Of a DNA stretch of 64,000 nucleotides, positions 15,078 through 27,170 are shown one piece after another. The stretch's first letter is position 1; each line of letters begins with the position of its first letter. The stretch is taken from the NCBI GenBank assembly GCA_963662175.1, contig OY759214.1, positions 13,888,001 to 13,952,000 on the forward strand. The letters run 5' to 3'. The notes under the pieces are model-generated. The model was not told where the DNA came from. It searched no databases and saw only the letters and a list, made by a program, of their open reading frames with translations. Source of the stretch: Aradus depressus (Eukaryota; Arthropoda; Insecta; Hemiptera; Aradidae). The translations under genes and the position numbers were made by a program.

Positions 15078-15703
15078 TATTATAACTTCCCCGGCTGTAC
15101 GAAGTATAGGAGAAATTATGTAATCGGTCAGAAATTTGATGCGGAGTTTTCAACAGAATTTTATGTTTTCCGACCTCTTGTGCCAAAAATGCAGTCTCTC
15201 TATCTGTGTGTTTATGAACACGATAACTGCCGATAGAATGAATGTGTCGACACAAAATTTTATGAGTGTCCCAAACCATTTCAGTACGTAACCTATTCAT
15301 TTTCAGCTAAATAGGCTGATGGGAAGGGGGGGATTAGGGGTAGGCTTAATACAAAAACTGTAATAACTGCCCTTGCAATGATGTATTAATACGAAATTTC
15401 ATTAGAAAATTCAGAGCCCTACAAGAACGACACCTATCAATTTTCAACGGAATCAGCTGAAGGGAGGGGATTCAGATGGGAGCTCAATTCAAAAATATCA
15501 ATAACTGCCGAAGTAATGAAAATATCGACATGACATTTTATATTTAAATTCAAAACCCCTTAAGGATTACGTCCATGCGGATTCAAGAAGGCACTATTTA
15601 AATCAAATATTTTACCCCAAAAGGTCGTGAGTGCGAAAACGTAATTGATTAATTCGTGCTGGGGGAGGTACATAGCCGGTGATTTACCGATAAATTTTTG
15701 ATG
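15078..15703 (+). repeat. Periodic repeat family, near-complete copy
   Basis: It starts AACTTCCCCGGCTGTACG and AATTATGTAATCGGTCAGAA, runs through about four modules, and ends TGGGGGAGGTACATAGCCGG. The start and end motifs define the family's apparent boundaries. Confidence 0.65.
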
Positions 15704-15704
15704 A

Positions 15705-16254
15705 GGGGTCATTCATAAATTACGTAAGGCATTTAGGGGGGGGGGGGGGGGAGGGGGGATAAGCTCAATATTATTTATTCTTACTATAGGGGAGGGGGGT
15801 AAAGAATTTGATCTTATATAAGTTTTTGAATTTAAAATCTACTACTTTCGCGCTAAGAAATGGCGCTATTGGATAGCACCATCTGTACTTAGTTCTCAAA
15901 TTCAATATTGAATCCTACAGAAATCATATGGTCTCAGTTCTTCTAGACATTTTTTTATTCTATTGTCTCGCTGACTAGGGATTTCCCTATTGCTTGAATT
16001 TTGAAAAATAATTGTCATTTTAGTATCATTTATTTATTATACCTGACATGTCTGGATATTTACATCCACTATTATTTAAAGCTTGGGTACAAACTGTCTT
16101 TTATTTTATCAATACGATCATTTCTTACGAAAATTTCTTATCAAGGGGTAGTTGAAATCTTATGTTATCTTACAATAAGGGGGTGGGGGGGGGGGGGGGG
16201 GGGGGGGGGTCAAATTAGCTTTAAAAAAGCCTTACGTAATTTATGAATGGCCCC
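15705..16254. mobile_element. MITE with 26-bp inverted termini and poly(G)
   Basis: The termini GGGGTCATTCATAAATTACG and TAAGGC are inverted at the right end with one mismatch. A TGA triplet flanks both sides (15702-15704 and 16255-16257), a possible 3-bp target duplication. Poly(G) tracts lie just inside both termini. There is no transposase. A short relative lies at 34.4 kb. Confidence 0.75.
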
Positions 16255-16642
16255 TGACGGGATGATAGGGAAAAGTATAATTTAATCAGAAGTAAATCGA
16301 AACTCATATAAAATAAAGTCTTCTGTCGGTCTCCTACTGTTAACTGAAAACTACTAAAGTTATTAAACTGAAAGATTACAAACCTAAAGGGATCAAGTTT
16401 AAAAAGTGTGTTAATTTAATGAAAGGTTAAAGATATTTCAAAATTAAAAAGCCCCTTCCTGTAGGTTATTTCCACTTTAATTTATTAATTTAAAAATAAG
16501 TAAACTAACGAAGAGTAAACTGTCCGTTGCAGTGGCGTCGAATATTGAATTAGAAAATCATGATATACAGCTGTCTGAACAGATTAATCCTTTCTTCTGA
16601 ACGGAAATAAACGTTACATTGTACGTTATTACTTCACTAGCT

Positions 16643-16923
16643 GAGGGCGCCGGTAGCTCAGTGGTATGCGAGCTTGCCTTCTAAGCTCATGATTGTGGGT
16701 TCGAAACCCGACCGAGGCCCTTAGTTTTTTTTTTTTTATCTGGGAGGTAAAATAAACTTAAGCACGCCGTCCTTCGGATGGGACATTAAGCGATGGTTCC
16801 GAGCCTGTACGATGTCATGTACTCGTTAAAGACCCCACCAGAGTGACGAAAGAGCGCTCTAGTAGTAGGCGATATGACCTCGTAGTTAAAGCCCGGGCAT
16901 GAGTCATAAAACCTAACCTAACC
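16643..16923 (+). mobile_element. tRNA-derived SINE with target duplication
   Basis: The A box TAGCTCAGTGG is at 16654-16664 and the B box GGTTCGAAACC at 16698-16708. The body is shortened in its centre and the tail is AAAACCTAACCTAACC. It is flanked by TTCACTAGCT (16633-16642) and TTCACCAGCT (16924-16933). Confidence 0.88.
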
Positions 16924-16929
16924 TTCACC

Positions 16930-17870
16930 AGCTCACGAAATATAGAGGAAGTTATGTAATCGTTGTTGAATTGATGACAGTCGTTGTAATGAATGTATCA
17001 GCACAAAATTTCATATATAAATTCAAAACTCCATAAGGATGACACATATGAATTTTCATTGGAATCGGCCGAACGGAAGGGGGAATCTGGGATACACATA
17101 CATATACAATTTCGTGTCGATACATTTATTCTATCGGGAGTTATCGTGTTTACAGACAAAAACACACACAGTTTGTATTTCATTTTTGAAATCAGAAGAA
17201 ATGAGAGAACATGAAATTCCTGTGAAAACACAACATCGAATTACATAACTTCGTATAGCTGGGGAAGTTATCGATGTATCAACATGAAATTTTATATTAA
17301 TTTCAAACCCCTACCCATAGGGAACACACATATTAATTTTCCACGAAATCAGCGTAAGAGTAAAGAGGGATCAGAGTAGAAGTCTATATAATAACGATGT
17401 AATGAATGTATCAACACAAAATTTATTATGAGCATTCAGAAGCCATATTTAAGTCAACTATTGATTTTTAGCTAGAATGTTTTTGGAGGGAGCGAAAATT
17501 TAATTGATTAAGTCGAAGTACACTGATGGTGACTCAGCGATGATTTTTATTTTCGGGAATTGATGTGTGGGCCAGTGTTTGTATGTTTGTTCCAGCATGG
17601 CATGAAAATAGTTTGAGATACATCAATGAAATTTTCAGAGAATCTTCAAGATGGCCTGGGAAAAAGGATAGAAATCTTGAATTTAACACAGATGATTTAA
17701 CACAGAAACTCTAAAAACTCTCATTGTAATGAATGTACTGACATAAAATTTTATATGTTAATTCAAAACCCAGTATTGGCGATATCTATTAATTTTCAGC
17801 GGAATCGGCCGAAGGGAAGGGATGATCACAAGGGGGATCCATAAACCAATAACTACCAATTATAAAGATC
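16930..17870 (+). repeat. Periodic repeat family, long copy
   Basis: Modules with TTGTAATGAATGTATC, GGAATCGGCCGAACGGAAGG and CTTCGTATAGCTGGGGAAG recur. The last motif at about 17260 links two units head to tail. The part after 17580 is more diverged. Confidence 0.55.
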
Positions 17871-17901
17871 CCTCCTGTACCGTTAATCCTTCAAATATGA
17901 G

Positions 17902-18237
17902 GAGTTTGGAGCCAGAGCGGACCAACTGGTTGAAACTGAACAGGAAGAAAATGGCAATTGAAAATTGAGTACATTTTGTTTATCTCCATAAATGGGCCCC
18001 AAATATTTATTTATATTTGAAATTTTAGTTTTTGAAGGCCGTATGATCCATTGTGACTTTGAAAATATATGCACAAAATATTTGTGGACTAAACTTAAAG
18101 TGCTGCTATCTATCACTGAAGTGAAGAAACTAAGTGATCCACACTGGTTTTGAAAAAAGGGAACCTATGCCAACATCAGGATGGTAATAACTCATTTTCC
18201 GAAAAATTGTGGGTTGGTCCGCTCTGGCTCCAAACTC
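17902..18237. mobile_element. MITE with inverted termini
   Basis: GAGTTTGGAGCCAGAGCGG followed by ACCAAC at the left end is exactly inverted at the right end (GTTGGTCC, then GCTCTGGCTCCAAACTC). The element is 336 bp and non-coding, flanked by ATATG/CATATG. Confidence 0.7.
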
Positions 18238-18414
18238 TTCATATGTGAAACATCAAAAACAAACCTCAGTCCCAAATCGAAATCCCAATAACAAAAACTC
18301 GAAAGCAGTATGGTATGTGTATGATGTCATATGTGTATTTTAATCAACCCACACCAACCCAAAGCCTCCACCATTAAGACCCCACCTCGAACTTCCATTT
18401 AGTATTTGTTAAGT

Positions 18415-18454
18415 TGTGGCTGAAGATGGTAACAATACCGAAAGTACTCCCATA
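18415..18454 (+). ncRNA. Hammerhead-like ribozyme motif
   Basis: Read as RNA: stem I UGUGG, core CUGAAGA, a single U, stem-loop II GGUA-ACAA-UACC, core GAA, palindromic stem III AGUACU, possible cleavage base C, then CCAUA pairing with UGUGG over five positions including one G-U. It belongs to a degraded foldback element whose 3' side (TTGTGAAATAGACAATA) recurs elsewhere. Activity is not shown. Confidence 0.55.
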
Positions 18455-18509
18455 TATTTTATATATCTTGTGAAATAGACAATACTTAAAAAACATTCGT
18501 GTTTTTTTT

Positions 18510-18690
18510 ATAATTATAAATATCCTTAATAACTACAGATGTAAAAAATGTATTGACACAAAATTTAGTGTGAGGATTCAGAAAAAAAAATTTCTATCGA
18601 TTTAAATCCCAAAGGTTGGTTTTGTTTCGGAGGGCGAAAAATTAATTGACTAATTCATTCTGGGGAAGTACATTACCGGTGATTCACCGA
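18510..18690 (+). repeat. Periodic repeat fragment
   Basis: One module ends with the family terminus TGGGGAAGTACATTACCGG and GATTCACCG. Confidence 0.5.
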
Positions 18691-19074
18691 CATTATTTTT
18701 ATTCTGACACATCAAGCAACTTGTACAACTCAACAAGTCCATTAACACTTCGTTAACTAAATCCCTGAATAACAAACAAATCAACATGGGTGGAGGACTT
18801 TGAAACAATTTAATGAGTTGTGAAGAAGACGAGGTCAAAGGCACAATTATTTGAGAGCTGCTTCACTAAGTGAACCCTCATTTTATATCACTTTACAATC
18901 TCAGTACACAAAACCAAGTACTGTGTCTGACTATATTTTAAAAAATATTGATATATATCACAACCTGTGGACACACATCTCGATATAATCAACTAACTTG
19001 AATTATTTACGTATCGATGCAAAAAAGCAGATTTATAAATCGATACTTCAGACACCTATAGGTGACAATCAATA

Positions 19075-19240
19075 TTTTTTGGTGATCAATCCAATCCGGG
19101 GGAGGGGGACGGTGAGGAGGTTAATCAAGAAATGTAATTATTTCCCATAGGATGAATATATCGATACATTTTATGTGCGGTCTCATAAATACACAAGTAG
19201 GACACCTGTTGACTTTCCATTAAATAAGACTAAGGTAAAG
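19075..19240 (+). repeat. Periodic repeat fragment
   Basis: It contains GATGAATATATCGATAC and a GGGGGAGGGGGACGG run in module order, directly before a SINE insertion. Confidence 0.4.
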
Positions 19241-19247
19241 TGTGGTT

Positions 19248-19845
19248 AGAGGGCGCCAGTAGCTCAGCGGTAAGCGTGCTTGTTCACTTAGCTCAAGATT
19301 GCCGGCTCGAAGCCCGGCCGAGGCCCTTAGGTTTTTTATATGTGATGTGAAAAAACCTTGAGCACCCCGTCCTTCGGATGGGACGTTAAACAATGACCAC
19401 GAGTCTGTGCGATGTCAGGTACTCGTTAAAGATCCCTACCCTAAATAGGCAAAATATAGGACCTCCACTCGGGCTCATGTCCACATTGTTTATTTGAAAG
19501 CAAGGTCCGTCAGCTATGAAATGTGGGGCTGATGTCATCGCAATCAATTGTCCACTAGCTACAAAACCTTCAAGTGGCGAGTAGCAAAACTAAAATGTGG
19601 GCCTGTCGCAGCTAATTTGTGCCTTACAGATGTTACCAGTAGCCTAGATGTCAACAATGTTTTAAGACCACTCGTTATTAAGACCCCTCTATTCTAGGTG
19701 AATAAAAAATTAGGGTTGGCAAAATTTAGTAATCTCATAGTAGAATTGAGACATGTCCACCAGAGTGATGAAAGAGCGCTCTGGTAGTAGGTGATATGAC
19801 CTCGAAGTCAAAGACTCAGGCATGAATCACAATAACTAACTAAAG
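19248..19845 (+). mobile_element. Chimeric SINE with an internal 200-bp segment
   Basis: A full SINE head (GGGCGCCAGTAGCTCAGCGG, then GGCTCGAAGCCCGG) runs to GGGCTCATGTCCACA at 19476. Unrelated sequence follows (19480-19675: CAAGGTCCGTCAGCTATG, then GTGCCTTACAGATGTTACC). A second SINE 3' half then runs to 19845. The same junction and segment occur inverted at 38.6 kb. Confidence 0.8.
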
Positions 19846-19859
19846 TGTAGTTTAGAGGG

Positions 19860-20240
19860 AGATGGCAAGCTTAGTGTAGGAGCTATCCGGCAGCTGTCAT
19901 GTACTTCCCCACTGCGAATTAACTAAAATTTCACTTTTTCTCGATTTGGTTGGAGATCAATTACATTTCATTCACAGAGCCTTCACAATTCTCATTTACA
20001 ATTTCATATCGATACATTTATTTACACGGGCAGTTCTTGGGGTTTTAAAATTAGCCCCTCCCCCTCCCCCCCCATCTGATCTACTTCTTTCCGTCGGCCC
20101 ATTTCGTTGAAAATCAACAGGTAGTCGTCTTTCCTGGGTCCATATATAAAATTTCTTGTGAATATCATGTTTCTATGGGGAATCATCGTATTCTCTCAGG
20201 CAATGTATTTTTTTTCCCCGGTAAAAATACAAAAAGAAAA
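19860..20240 (-). repeat. Periodic repeat family, reverse copy
   Basis: It starts with inverse terminus CATGTACTTCCCCACTGCG and contains inverse modules with CCCCTCCCCCTCCCCCCC. Confidence 0.5.
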
Positions 20241-20901
20241 AAAAAAAAAGCAGCAGATATTTCAGTGATGTTATGTGTTTTTTTTTAGAGACATTTTTTC
20301 ATTAATTCTTTTACATGTCACAGCCCAAGCAATAATTTACAAACTCTCGCACTATGTTGGTAAAGCTTCAGGAAAAGGGAATGAGGATACTTCAATATAT
20401 AACGATTTATTAGAAAAGTTCGTAAAGGATATATCGGATTCAAATTCTAGATAAGGGCCTTCAAACACACATTCATTATAAAGTTCAGCAGACCTCAAGT
20501 TTAAAGTCAATATAGTTTCTAGGTTTTTTTTTCCATATTTCCTTCAATGAAAGTTTTCCATACCATTCATTTGTCTCCAGAAGGTTCACCATAAGATCTG
20601 AAACTAACGTGTCTAGCCCCTAACAGCTGATTCCGATCTAGAATTATGTGAGAAAAAGAGAAAGTCATGGGAAATTTCAAATTCGAAAATGTTCCTCCCA
20701 ATTAACAAGTGGGAAAATGTACAATCTACTTTCAAATCAATTCTAACCGCATTCGTTATTCTTGTCAAAAGCAGGAACTCACAAACATATATTCTGGTTA
20801 TATTTATGCTCAAGAACACTATTTCCAAACTCACCAACACAATGAGACGTACTTATCAAGACAAAACAATCTCGGAGAGGCTCATCGGTCATAGTTAGCG
20901 A

Positions 20902-21120
20902 AAAAACCTTGAGCACGCCGTCCTTCGAATAGGACGTTAAGCGATGGTCCCGAGCCTGTGCGATATCAGGTTCTCGTTAAAGACCTCTATCCTAGATGAA
21001 TAAACGTTGGTGCCAAAAATTTAGGACTCCAATTCGTATGTCCGTCAGCGTGACGAAAGAGCGCTCTAGTAGGCGATATGATCTCGTAATTAAGCCCGGG
21101 CAAGTTACAATAACAAACTA
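20902..21120 (+). mobile_element. 5'-truncated SINE
   Basis: It begins within the body (ACCTTGAGCACGCCGTCCTT) and runs to AAGCCCGGGCAAGTTACAAT. Confidence 0.8.
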
Positions 21121-21454
21121 TCAACGACGGAATCGATATCTGGATTAACGGTACTTCCCTATCTCTTTACGATAAGCCAAGTAAAACATTTTAGGAACGC
21201 TGGTGTATAAAATTTGGATATCTGATCCATACGATGCTTACGTCAGCGATGACCGCATATATACTACGATTGATAAAAGATCAATAAACATGATGACTTA
21301 TAAAATCGTATTTTAATTTTTTTATTTTTTTGGGGGGTCAAAAAAATAAATAAGAAAATGACTATTATTAATATTTAAAAAAATACTTATGGATGACGAA
21401 CCATTTTCAGAAAGTAACATTACAAGAAATACGAACGTTAAGGTTCACAGGGAG

Positions 21455-21655
21455 AATTGATTTTGGGAGTTTTCGGACAACTACCCGATGTTCTGCCGAT
21501 TCGTCGGCTCCTGGCGGGAAGCACTGTAAGATGGGCTAGGGACGATCGGCGCAATTGTTCCACCGATAGCCAATCCCAGTGTCTCCACGGTTGACAGGGT
21601 GATATTGCATCAATGCAAGGCGCACCCTCCTTTAAAACTGGATGAAAAAAAAAAT
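21455..21655 (+). mobile_element. 3' end of an R1-clade LINE
   Basis: The frame NYPMFCRFVGSWREAL then stop aligns with GYPMFSRFVASWRRKKQAF of the 7.7-8.6 kb copy. It is followed by the related hairpin UTR (GATGGGCTAGGGACGATCGG) and an A-rich end. Confidence 0.65.
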
Positions 21656-22399
21656 ATATATATATTCCGAGAGAAGGGCAGTTGATTCTTTTTCAAAATT
21701 TCAATATTATTGCTACAATTGTTTTTGATTTAATGCACTCACGAAAATCCAGTAGTCTAATCGTGTTCAAAGGATCTCAAAACGTATAATCCTGTTAAAA
21801 ATTAAATTGTTATTTATACAACACTATACTTTATAGTACTAAGATATAAGAAAGTACAATTAAGTACTGAATATAACCCCAGACAAGTATACAAGTGAAT
21901 GCTGAACAATTAAAAAAAAGGAATCGGACTGCTCAATTCAGATGTGACTACTTATAAAGACAATGGTTGGAATGATCTGTTCTTCAGAAAGACTCATTGT
22001 ACCAAAACACGCTATTTTACACTCCACTCTTTGCAGCCTACCCTATCATTATCCTAGCCTATCCTGATAACCAACAGTAGAGATAAACCTGGTCGAAATG
22101 TATATCTAATATTAATATATTGCGTAATGTCCTAAAGGCTACCAAACCTGAATGAGGACCTGGCAATTATCGACCAATTATCTTATAGGTGAATTTACTT
22201 TCGATTATTTGCGACATATCGATCGCAGGTTATAATACGCAGTGATCCGATGTTTTCCTAGTACCTATCGATTCTAGTTACTCCAATTGACTTTACTGAG
22301 AAAAATCAGAATTCATTCACACATGATGGACCGGATTGTGCGTAGACTGTTACAAAACAACTCCAGGCGGTTGTAGTCCATGTGAGAAACACCGGCCGA

Positions 22400-22862
22400 A
22401 CGTCGTATGTCCGTCGAGGGACTGATATCACTAACTAAAGACATTGAACAGTCGAATTTGTCAGAGTTGTTGAAAATTAAACACCTAAAACGTCGTATAA
22501 ACACACCAAAGGGCTGATACTACTCACTACCTACTGACATTGAACAATCGAATTTGTCAGAGTTGTTGGAAATTAGACACCTAAAACGTCGTATAAACAC
22601 ACCAAAGGGCTGATACTACTCACTACCTACTGACATTGAACAATCGAATTTGTCAGAGTTGTTGGAAATTAGACACCTAAAACGTCGTATAAACACACCA
22701 AAGGGCTGATACTACTCACTACCTACTGACATTGAACAATCGAATTTGTCAGAGTGGTTGGATTAGACACCTAAAACGTCGTATAAAGACACCAAAGGAC
22801 TGATACTACTCACTACCTACTGACATTGAACAGTCGAATTTGTCAGAGTTGTTAATTTCAGA
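22400..22862. repeat. Tandem array, 96-bp unit, about 4.7 copies
   Basis: The phrase TGACATTGAACAATCGAATT recurs at 22535, 22631, 22727 and 22821, with an older copy near 22438. The middle copies are almost identical, indicating recent expansion. Stops occur in the frames examined. Confidence 0.9.
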
Positions 22863-24171
22863 CAATTCTGTCCGATGCGGATATCAGAAAACGAGAATGA
22901 GCTTCGAATCTTCACGCTCACTATCAACAATCCTGTTCAATAGTTTGAATAAGAAATTTTATTACTAATGAAGAACAGGGGGTCTTTTTTCCATGTTCGG
23001 TCAAAGTGTGAGACCCAAACGAGTGTCTCTCGTTTCTGTAAGATTGTCAATAATATTAAAAAGACAGAGCCATCAGAGGCAGGGTAGACTGGCCTGCTCT
23101 GTCCGATTCAACTTGAACACTTCAATCATTAGTCATATGAACCATGAACAACTAATCAAAGATAATTCCTTATTACAATTGAATATCTGAATAATAATGT
23201 ACATATATGGCTTTGTACGTTATCTGAGTGAATTAATAATAGAGACGAATTGAAAAGGCTCATCCTATTATATAGAACAAAACGACTCAGACACCTATTA
23301 TTTATCTATTCCATTTTATTAGATTCCCCTTTAATAAACAGAATAAAGGCTTCTTTACAAAACTTAATTCGATTTTCTTCTTTATTAAGTTCATCTTTGT
23401 CATCCAACCTAAAGCATATCCTTGCCTAAAAACAATATTCGATGCATCATTTCAAGTTTTTAAACTAAGCCAACATCCAACCCTCCCCCTTTTTGCCGTA
23501 GAACTCATCAAACCCCACTTCAATCAATTCAATTCATTCCGTTCCCATCAAGACTATCCTCCCCGATGAGGGAAGCGGACCTGGCCGCTACAATAAGTTA
23601 GCAAAGATCTAGAGAGTGCTGATAGTGACTTGCTTCCTCCACTCCTACAACACATTGGGCAGAGTAAAATATGCAGCAGTGATTGTATGCTCTTGGCGTG
23701 AAATTGAAGTCGGATAGCTGAGTTGTTCGTTGTCGGTCTCCACTAACCAAAAGAGGGTGAACCAAGCTTAACGGAAACTACAAGAGAACAGGGCCACTGT
23801 GCAATCATCCGGACAATGGATATCGACCATATTCAACTATCGACACACTACAGTCCACAAATAGAACAACTTTCAGAGAAAAAGTTGTCCTCCCATAAAG
23901 CCAACAGAGGTCGAATAGAGCCAGACAAGTTCTGGAAAATGCCCACTCCACATTTACATACAATAGTAGTAACGCCCTGTCACCTGTTGCACAATAGCGC
24001 TAATTTGTAATTTCGCAACTTGATAGGGTGTCCCTAAATGAAGATGTCAAGCTTTGGGCAAAATTAAACACTCTCTGACATTTTAATTACTTGGTGTAAA
24101 ATGATTTTGAATAAATATTGATATACAACCAATCAGAGGTCTCCTCTCATATTATTAATGTTAGTTATTGT
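22863..24171. other. Non-coding stretch, nothing recognised
   Basis: Short ORFs only. A patch at 23560-23780 (GATGAGGGAAGCGGACCTGG) is richer in G+C and could be an undefined repeat. Confidence 0.35.
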
Positions 24172-24390
24172 AACTTATGTCCTGTCTTTAACTGCGAGGA
24201 TCCTCTACTATCAGAGCTCTCTTTCGTCGCTATGGTGAACATGAGCCTGAATCTATTACGGTAACCCTAAATGTTGCCTACCCAGGTTTAGTTTCAACTT
24301 TTAAAAGGGGTCTTTTAAAAAACATAAGGGCCTCGGCCGGGTTCCGAACCCGCGATCCTGGATCGACCATTAGGCAAGCACGCCCCGTCA
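24172..24390 (-). mobile_element. tRNA-derived SINE, reverse copy with deletion
   Basis: The inverse 3' body (AGAGCTCTCTTTCGTCGC, ATGAGCCTGAATCTA) joins the inverse head (GCCTCGGCCGGGTTCCGAAC). The middle is missing. Confidence 0.75.
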
Positions 24391-26234
24391 TGGTATTAGA
24401 TATGTCTTTGCGGGATATGGAATAGTCGATGCATTCCAGCAGCTTCGATGGAAAAAAAATTAAATACAAACAGAAGTGTTGACCATTTCCAACCGCGCCA
24501 GAGATTGCCTGAATGTAAATGGAAAAAATTTTGAAAATCGTTAGTTTTTCTGTAGTCCCTTGTGAGCAATCTTATTAAAACTACATTTTTTAAAAATAAT
24601 TAAATGACAGATAAATAGTATCTATCCGCTTGAAATTATCCCGATTAAGCTACTGAAACACTGTCGCCGCCACAAAAACGGGAGTAAAGTGAACCCCCTA
24701 AAACTCATTTGGAAAAAATGCCATTTACATAAAGCAAATCGGTTGATGCATAACTTAAAACCTTAGATTGCATAACTCCTATAACAATGCTAATCTAACT
24801 CGGTCAAAAGGCGACCTTCCGTTTACTTTTAAAAAATCACTAATTTTTTTTTTTGACGTTTATGCAGAATATGAGTTATAGAAATTAAAAATTAAAGATT
24901 TTTCAAAAAAAATAAGTTTACCTTATTCCAACTTTAATCAATTAAATTCCTTCATATAAATAAGTCATAAACAAATAATTTACACGGATTATCACTTATA
25001 TTAATGGAGATGTCACCAGATAATCCGACGGTATGATTTCAAACAAACTAGAATAAACAATTACAGAATCTAACGAATAGCTTAATTTTTATCTATACTA
25101 ATAACATGTTCTCCATCACAGGGCAGCAGAACATACCAGTCCCTATTTACATGTGGTAATTTACCGATTTTCCATAGATGCTACTCTATCTAATATCCCT
25201 AGATATTTTACAAAAATAATTCCATATATTCCAGCCACGATTACTAAGGAAAATCATGCGGCAACTCGCGACCATTTGAAAATAAATTAATACATTTCCA
25301 TGTTATTAATTCACGACTTAGCGATGTCAGAGTATACATTTCTTATATATAAATTAAGATAATGCTCTTTAAATATGCTGTAATTAGTGAACTTTTAAAG
25401 ATTACAGAATCGGCAGAGTTTACTTTCTATTGCAACGGAAATTACATAAATAAAGAAAACTTATACGTCATATTAGTATTATAATAAGACCAATTCAGCT
25501 TTAAATGTTATCAACGACCAATAAAAAAAAGTGCATATTCTACTGAAGACAAGAATGATAAGTCAAATGATAATCTGATAACAGAAGTTAATTCAATACG
25601 AAGTTGTGCAAGAAATGTCAGGTAAAAAGAACACATTTTTATACTTAAAAAATAAGGAAAAATATGCAAAAGGGTGTAATTAATGTCAGTGTTCATTAAA
25701 AGTACACATGGAAATATTATCTTAAAAATGGTTCCCAGGAACAACTACTGATAAGACTCAGGCTGTTACACAAACTGACAACTCTGGTATCAGAGAGGCC
25801 AAATGAAAATAATGTAATTACATTTAGATAGATGTTCCACAATGCAAAGTAAGGATTATTTGCAATGCTCTGAAATAACAAATGACAAGGGGATAAAATG
25901 GTGACAAAGAAAATCCGATAATACTTACATATTGGTATATTAGAGGGAAATAAATATATTTAATTATTAAAATAATGTATATTAATGGTTATTGCCTGCA
26001 AGTGAAGGTTTCCATTGAAAGCAGTGAAGGGTTGAATACATTAGGATTAAATGATATTATGGGGCAGAGGATGAAGGCTTAACTGGAATTGAAGTAATGT
26101 TTTTAAATATTAATAGGGGTTTGGGGAGTTTGAGTGAATCAATAAAAGGTGGAAATGGGTGCATTGTGTGAGTGAGAGAGAGTGGGGAGGGCGACTGAAT
26201 GGTTGGTTTTATAGTAGACCTCCGTAGTACCCAC
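24391..26234. other. AT-rich intronic sequence of liprin-alpha
   Basis: No repeat or ORF of known type is seen. From position, it lies in the intron after the first coding exon of the minus-strand liprin gene. Confidence 0.4.
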
Positions 26235-26483
26235 CTGAGGTAGAGTGGCAGAGATTTGCCTTTGCAGAGAATCTCGCTCCTTCTCAACTTCAGCCAGTTT
26301 GGCCTCCGTTTCACTCAGCCGCTCCTGAGTCTCTCGCAAGCTGTCCACCAGTTTGTCCCTTTCGTCCAGCATAGTGACCATCAGTTGTTCAAAATTGGCC
26401 TCATCCCCGGGGAACTGAGAGCTTCGCTGAGCGATGCTATCCTCCGAGATTGTCGGCATCACATCACACATCATATTCCACAT
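26235..26483 (-). CDS. PPFIA (Liprin-alpha): Liprin-alpha, first coding exon
   Basis: The exon encodes 83 residues starting MWNMMCDVMPTISEDSI, the conserved liprin-alpha N-terminus, then ANFEQLMVTMLDERDKL and the coiled-coil segment leading to ERDSLQRQI. It ends in frame after ...TLPQ at the donor CAG|GTGGGT (phase 0), as liprins do. Liprin-alpha is a scaffold of presynaptic active zones that binds LAR-type receptor phosphatases. Only the start of its N-terminal coiled coil is here. No following exon was found in the 26 kb downstream on this strand, so the first intron is long or the gene continues outside. A TTTAAAG just upstream of the ATG could be a 5'-UTR acceptor. Confidence 0.93.
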
Positions 26484-27100
26484 TTTGTCGTCTTTAAATT
26501 TTAAAGGAAAAATAAAACAATAAAAAATTATAACAGAACAAACAACCTCAAACTGACATTTAATAAAAGGCAACCTATCTAATGTTAACGATTAACATTT
26601 TGAATCGTAAGAACAACCGAAATGAAAAGAAAATAATATCAGAGTCCTTAGTAACTCTTTACTATTATATTTAGCACCTTGAACACCACAAAAAACAGCT
26701 ACAAACGACATTGTACTGAAGAAGAGATAAGACACACCTACAAAACCCTGCTCCCCTCGGTCAACTACTAGACTCCACGGTCCCAGCAACCATCTTGGAA
26801 TATGACGTCACATGATCACGCCTCCCTAGTTTCTTATACTTTTTTTAAAAACATTCAATATTTATTTTGTGTACACAGAAACTTAACATGAAAACATATT
26901 TTCACACATAAATAGATTTTCCTTAGGTAACAATAATAACCACCTCAAAGATTTTTAAACACTTTTTTCAAATCAAGTTAAAAGATAAATGGCAACACTG
27001 ATGAGGTATAAACAATTCAGCATGGCTACTATCAAAATAGTCATTTACAGTATTAACTATCTGTGATAACAATGTAACTAATTGATTAACATAAATAATA
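26484..27100. promoter_or_regulatory. Divergent intergenic region, liprin-alpha / TMEM183
   Basis: 617 bp separate the start codons of two head-to-head genes. Transcription starts, 5' UTRs and a possible shared promoter must lie here or within upstream non-coding exons. I see no convincing TATA or initiator, so this is inferred from gene layout. Confidence 0.35.
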
Positions 27101-27170
27101 ATGGTCAAAACAAGAGGTAAAATAGGTACAGATGCTTTTTTCCCAAAGCTGAAAAATGAGAAGCTCTGTG
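27101..27170 (+). CDS. TMEM183: TMEM183 exon 1
   Basis: It starts MVKTRGKIGTDAFF, comparable to the vertebrate MPKRGKRLKF start, and ends CTGTG|GTAAGC in phase 1. The ATG is the first in frame before the conserved exon 2. Confidence 0.75.

Noticed and set aside
16643..16720. Possible tRNA genes at the A-box/B-box stretches
   Set aside because: The same head is followed by a common non-tRNA body in about a dozen copies, with target duplications. It is a SINE head, not functional tRNA.
22400..22862. CRISPR-like array
   Set aside because: The units are contiguous 96-bp tandem copies without unique spacers, in a eukaryotic intron.
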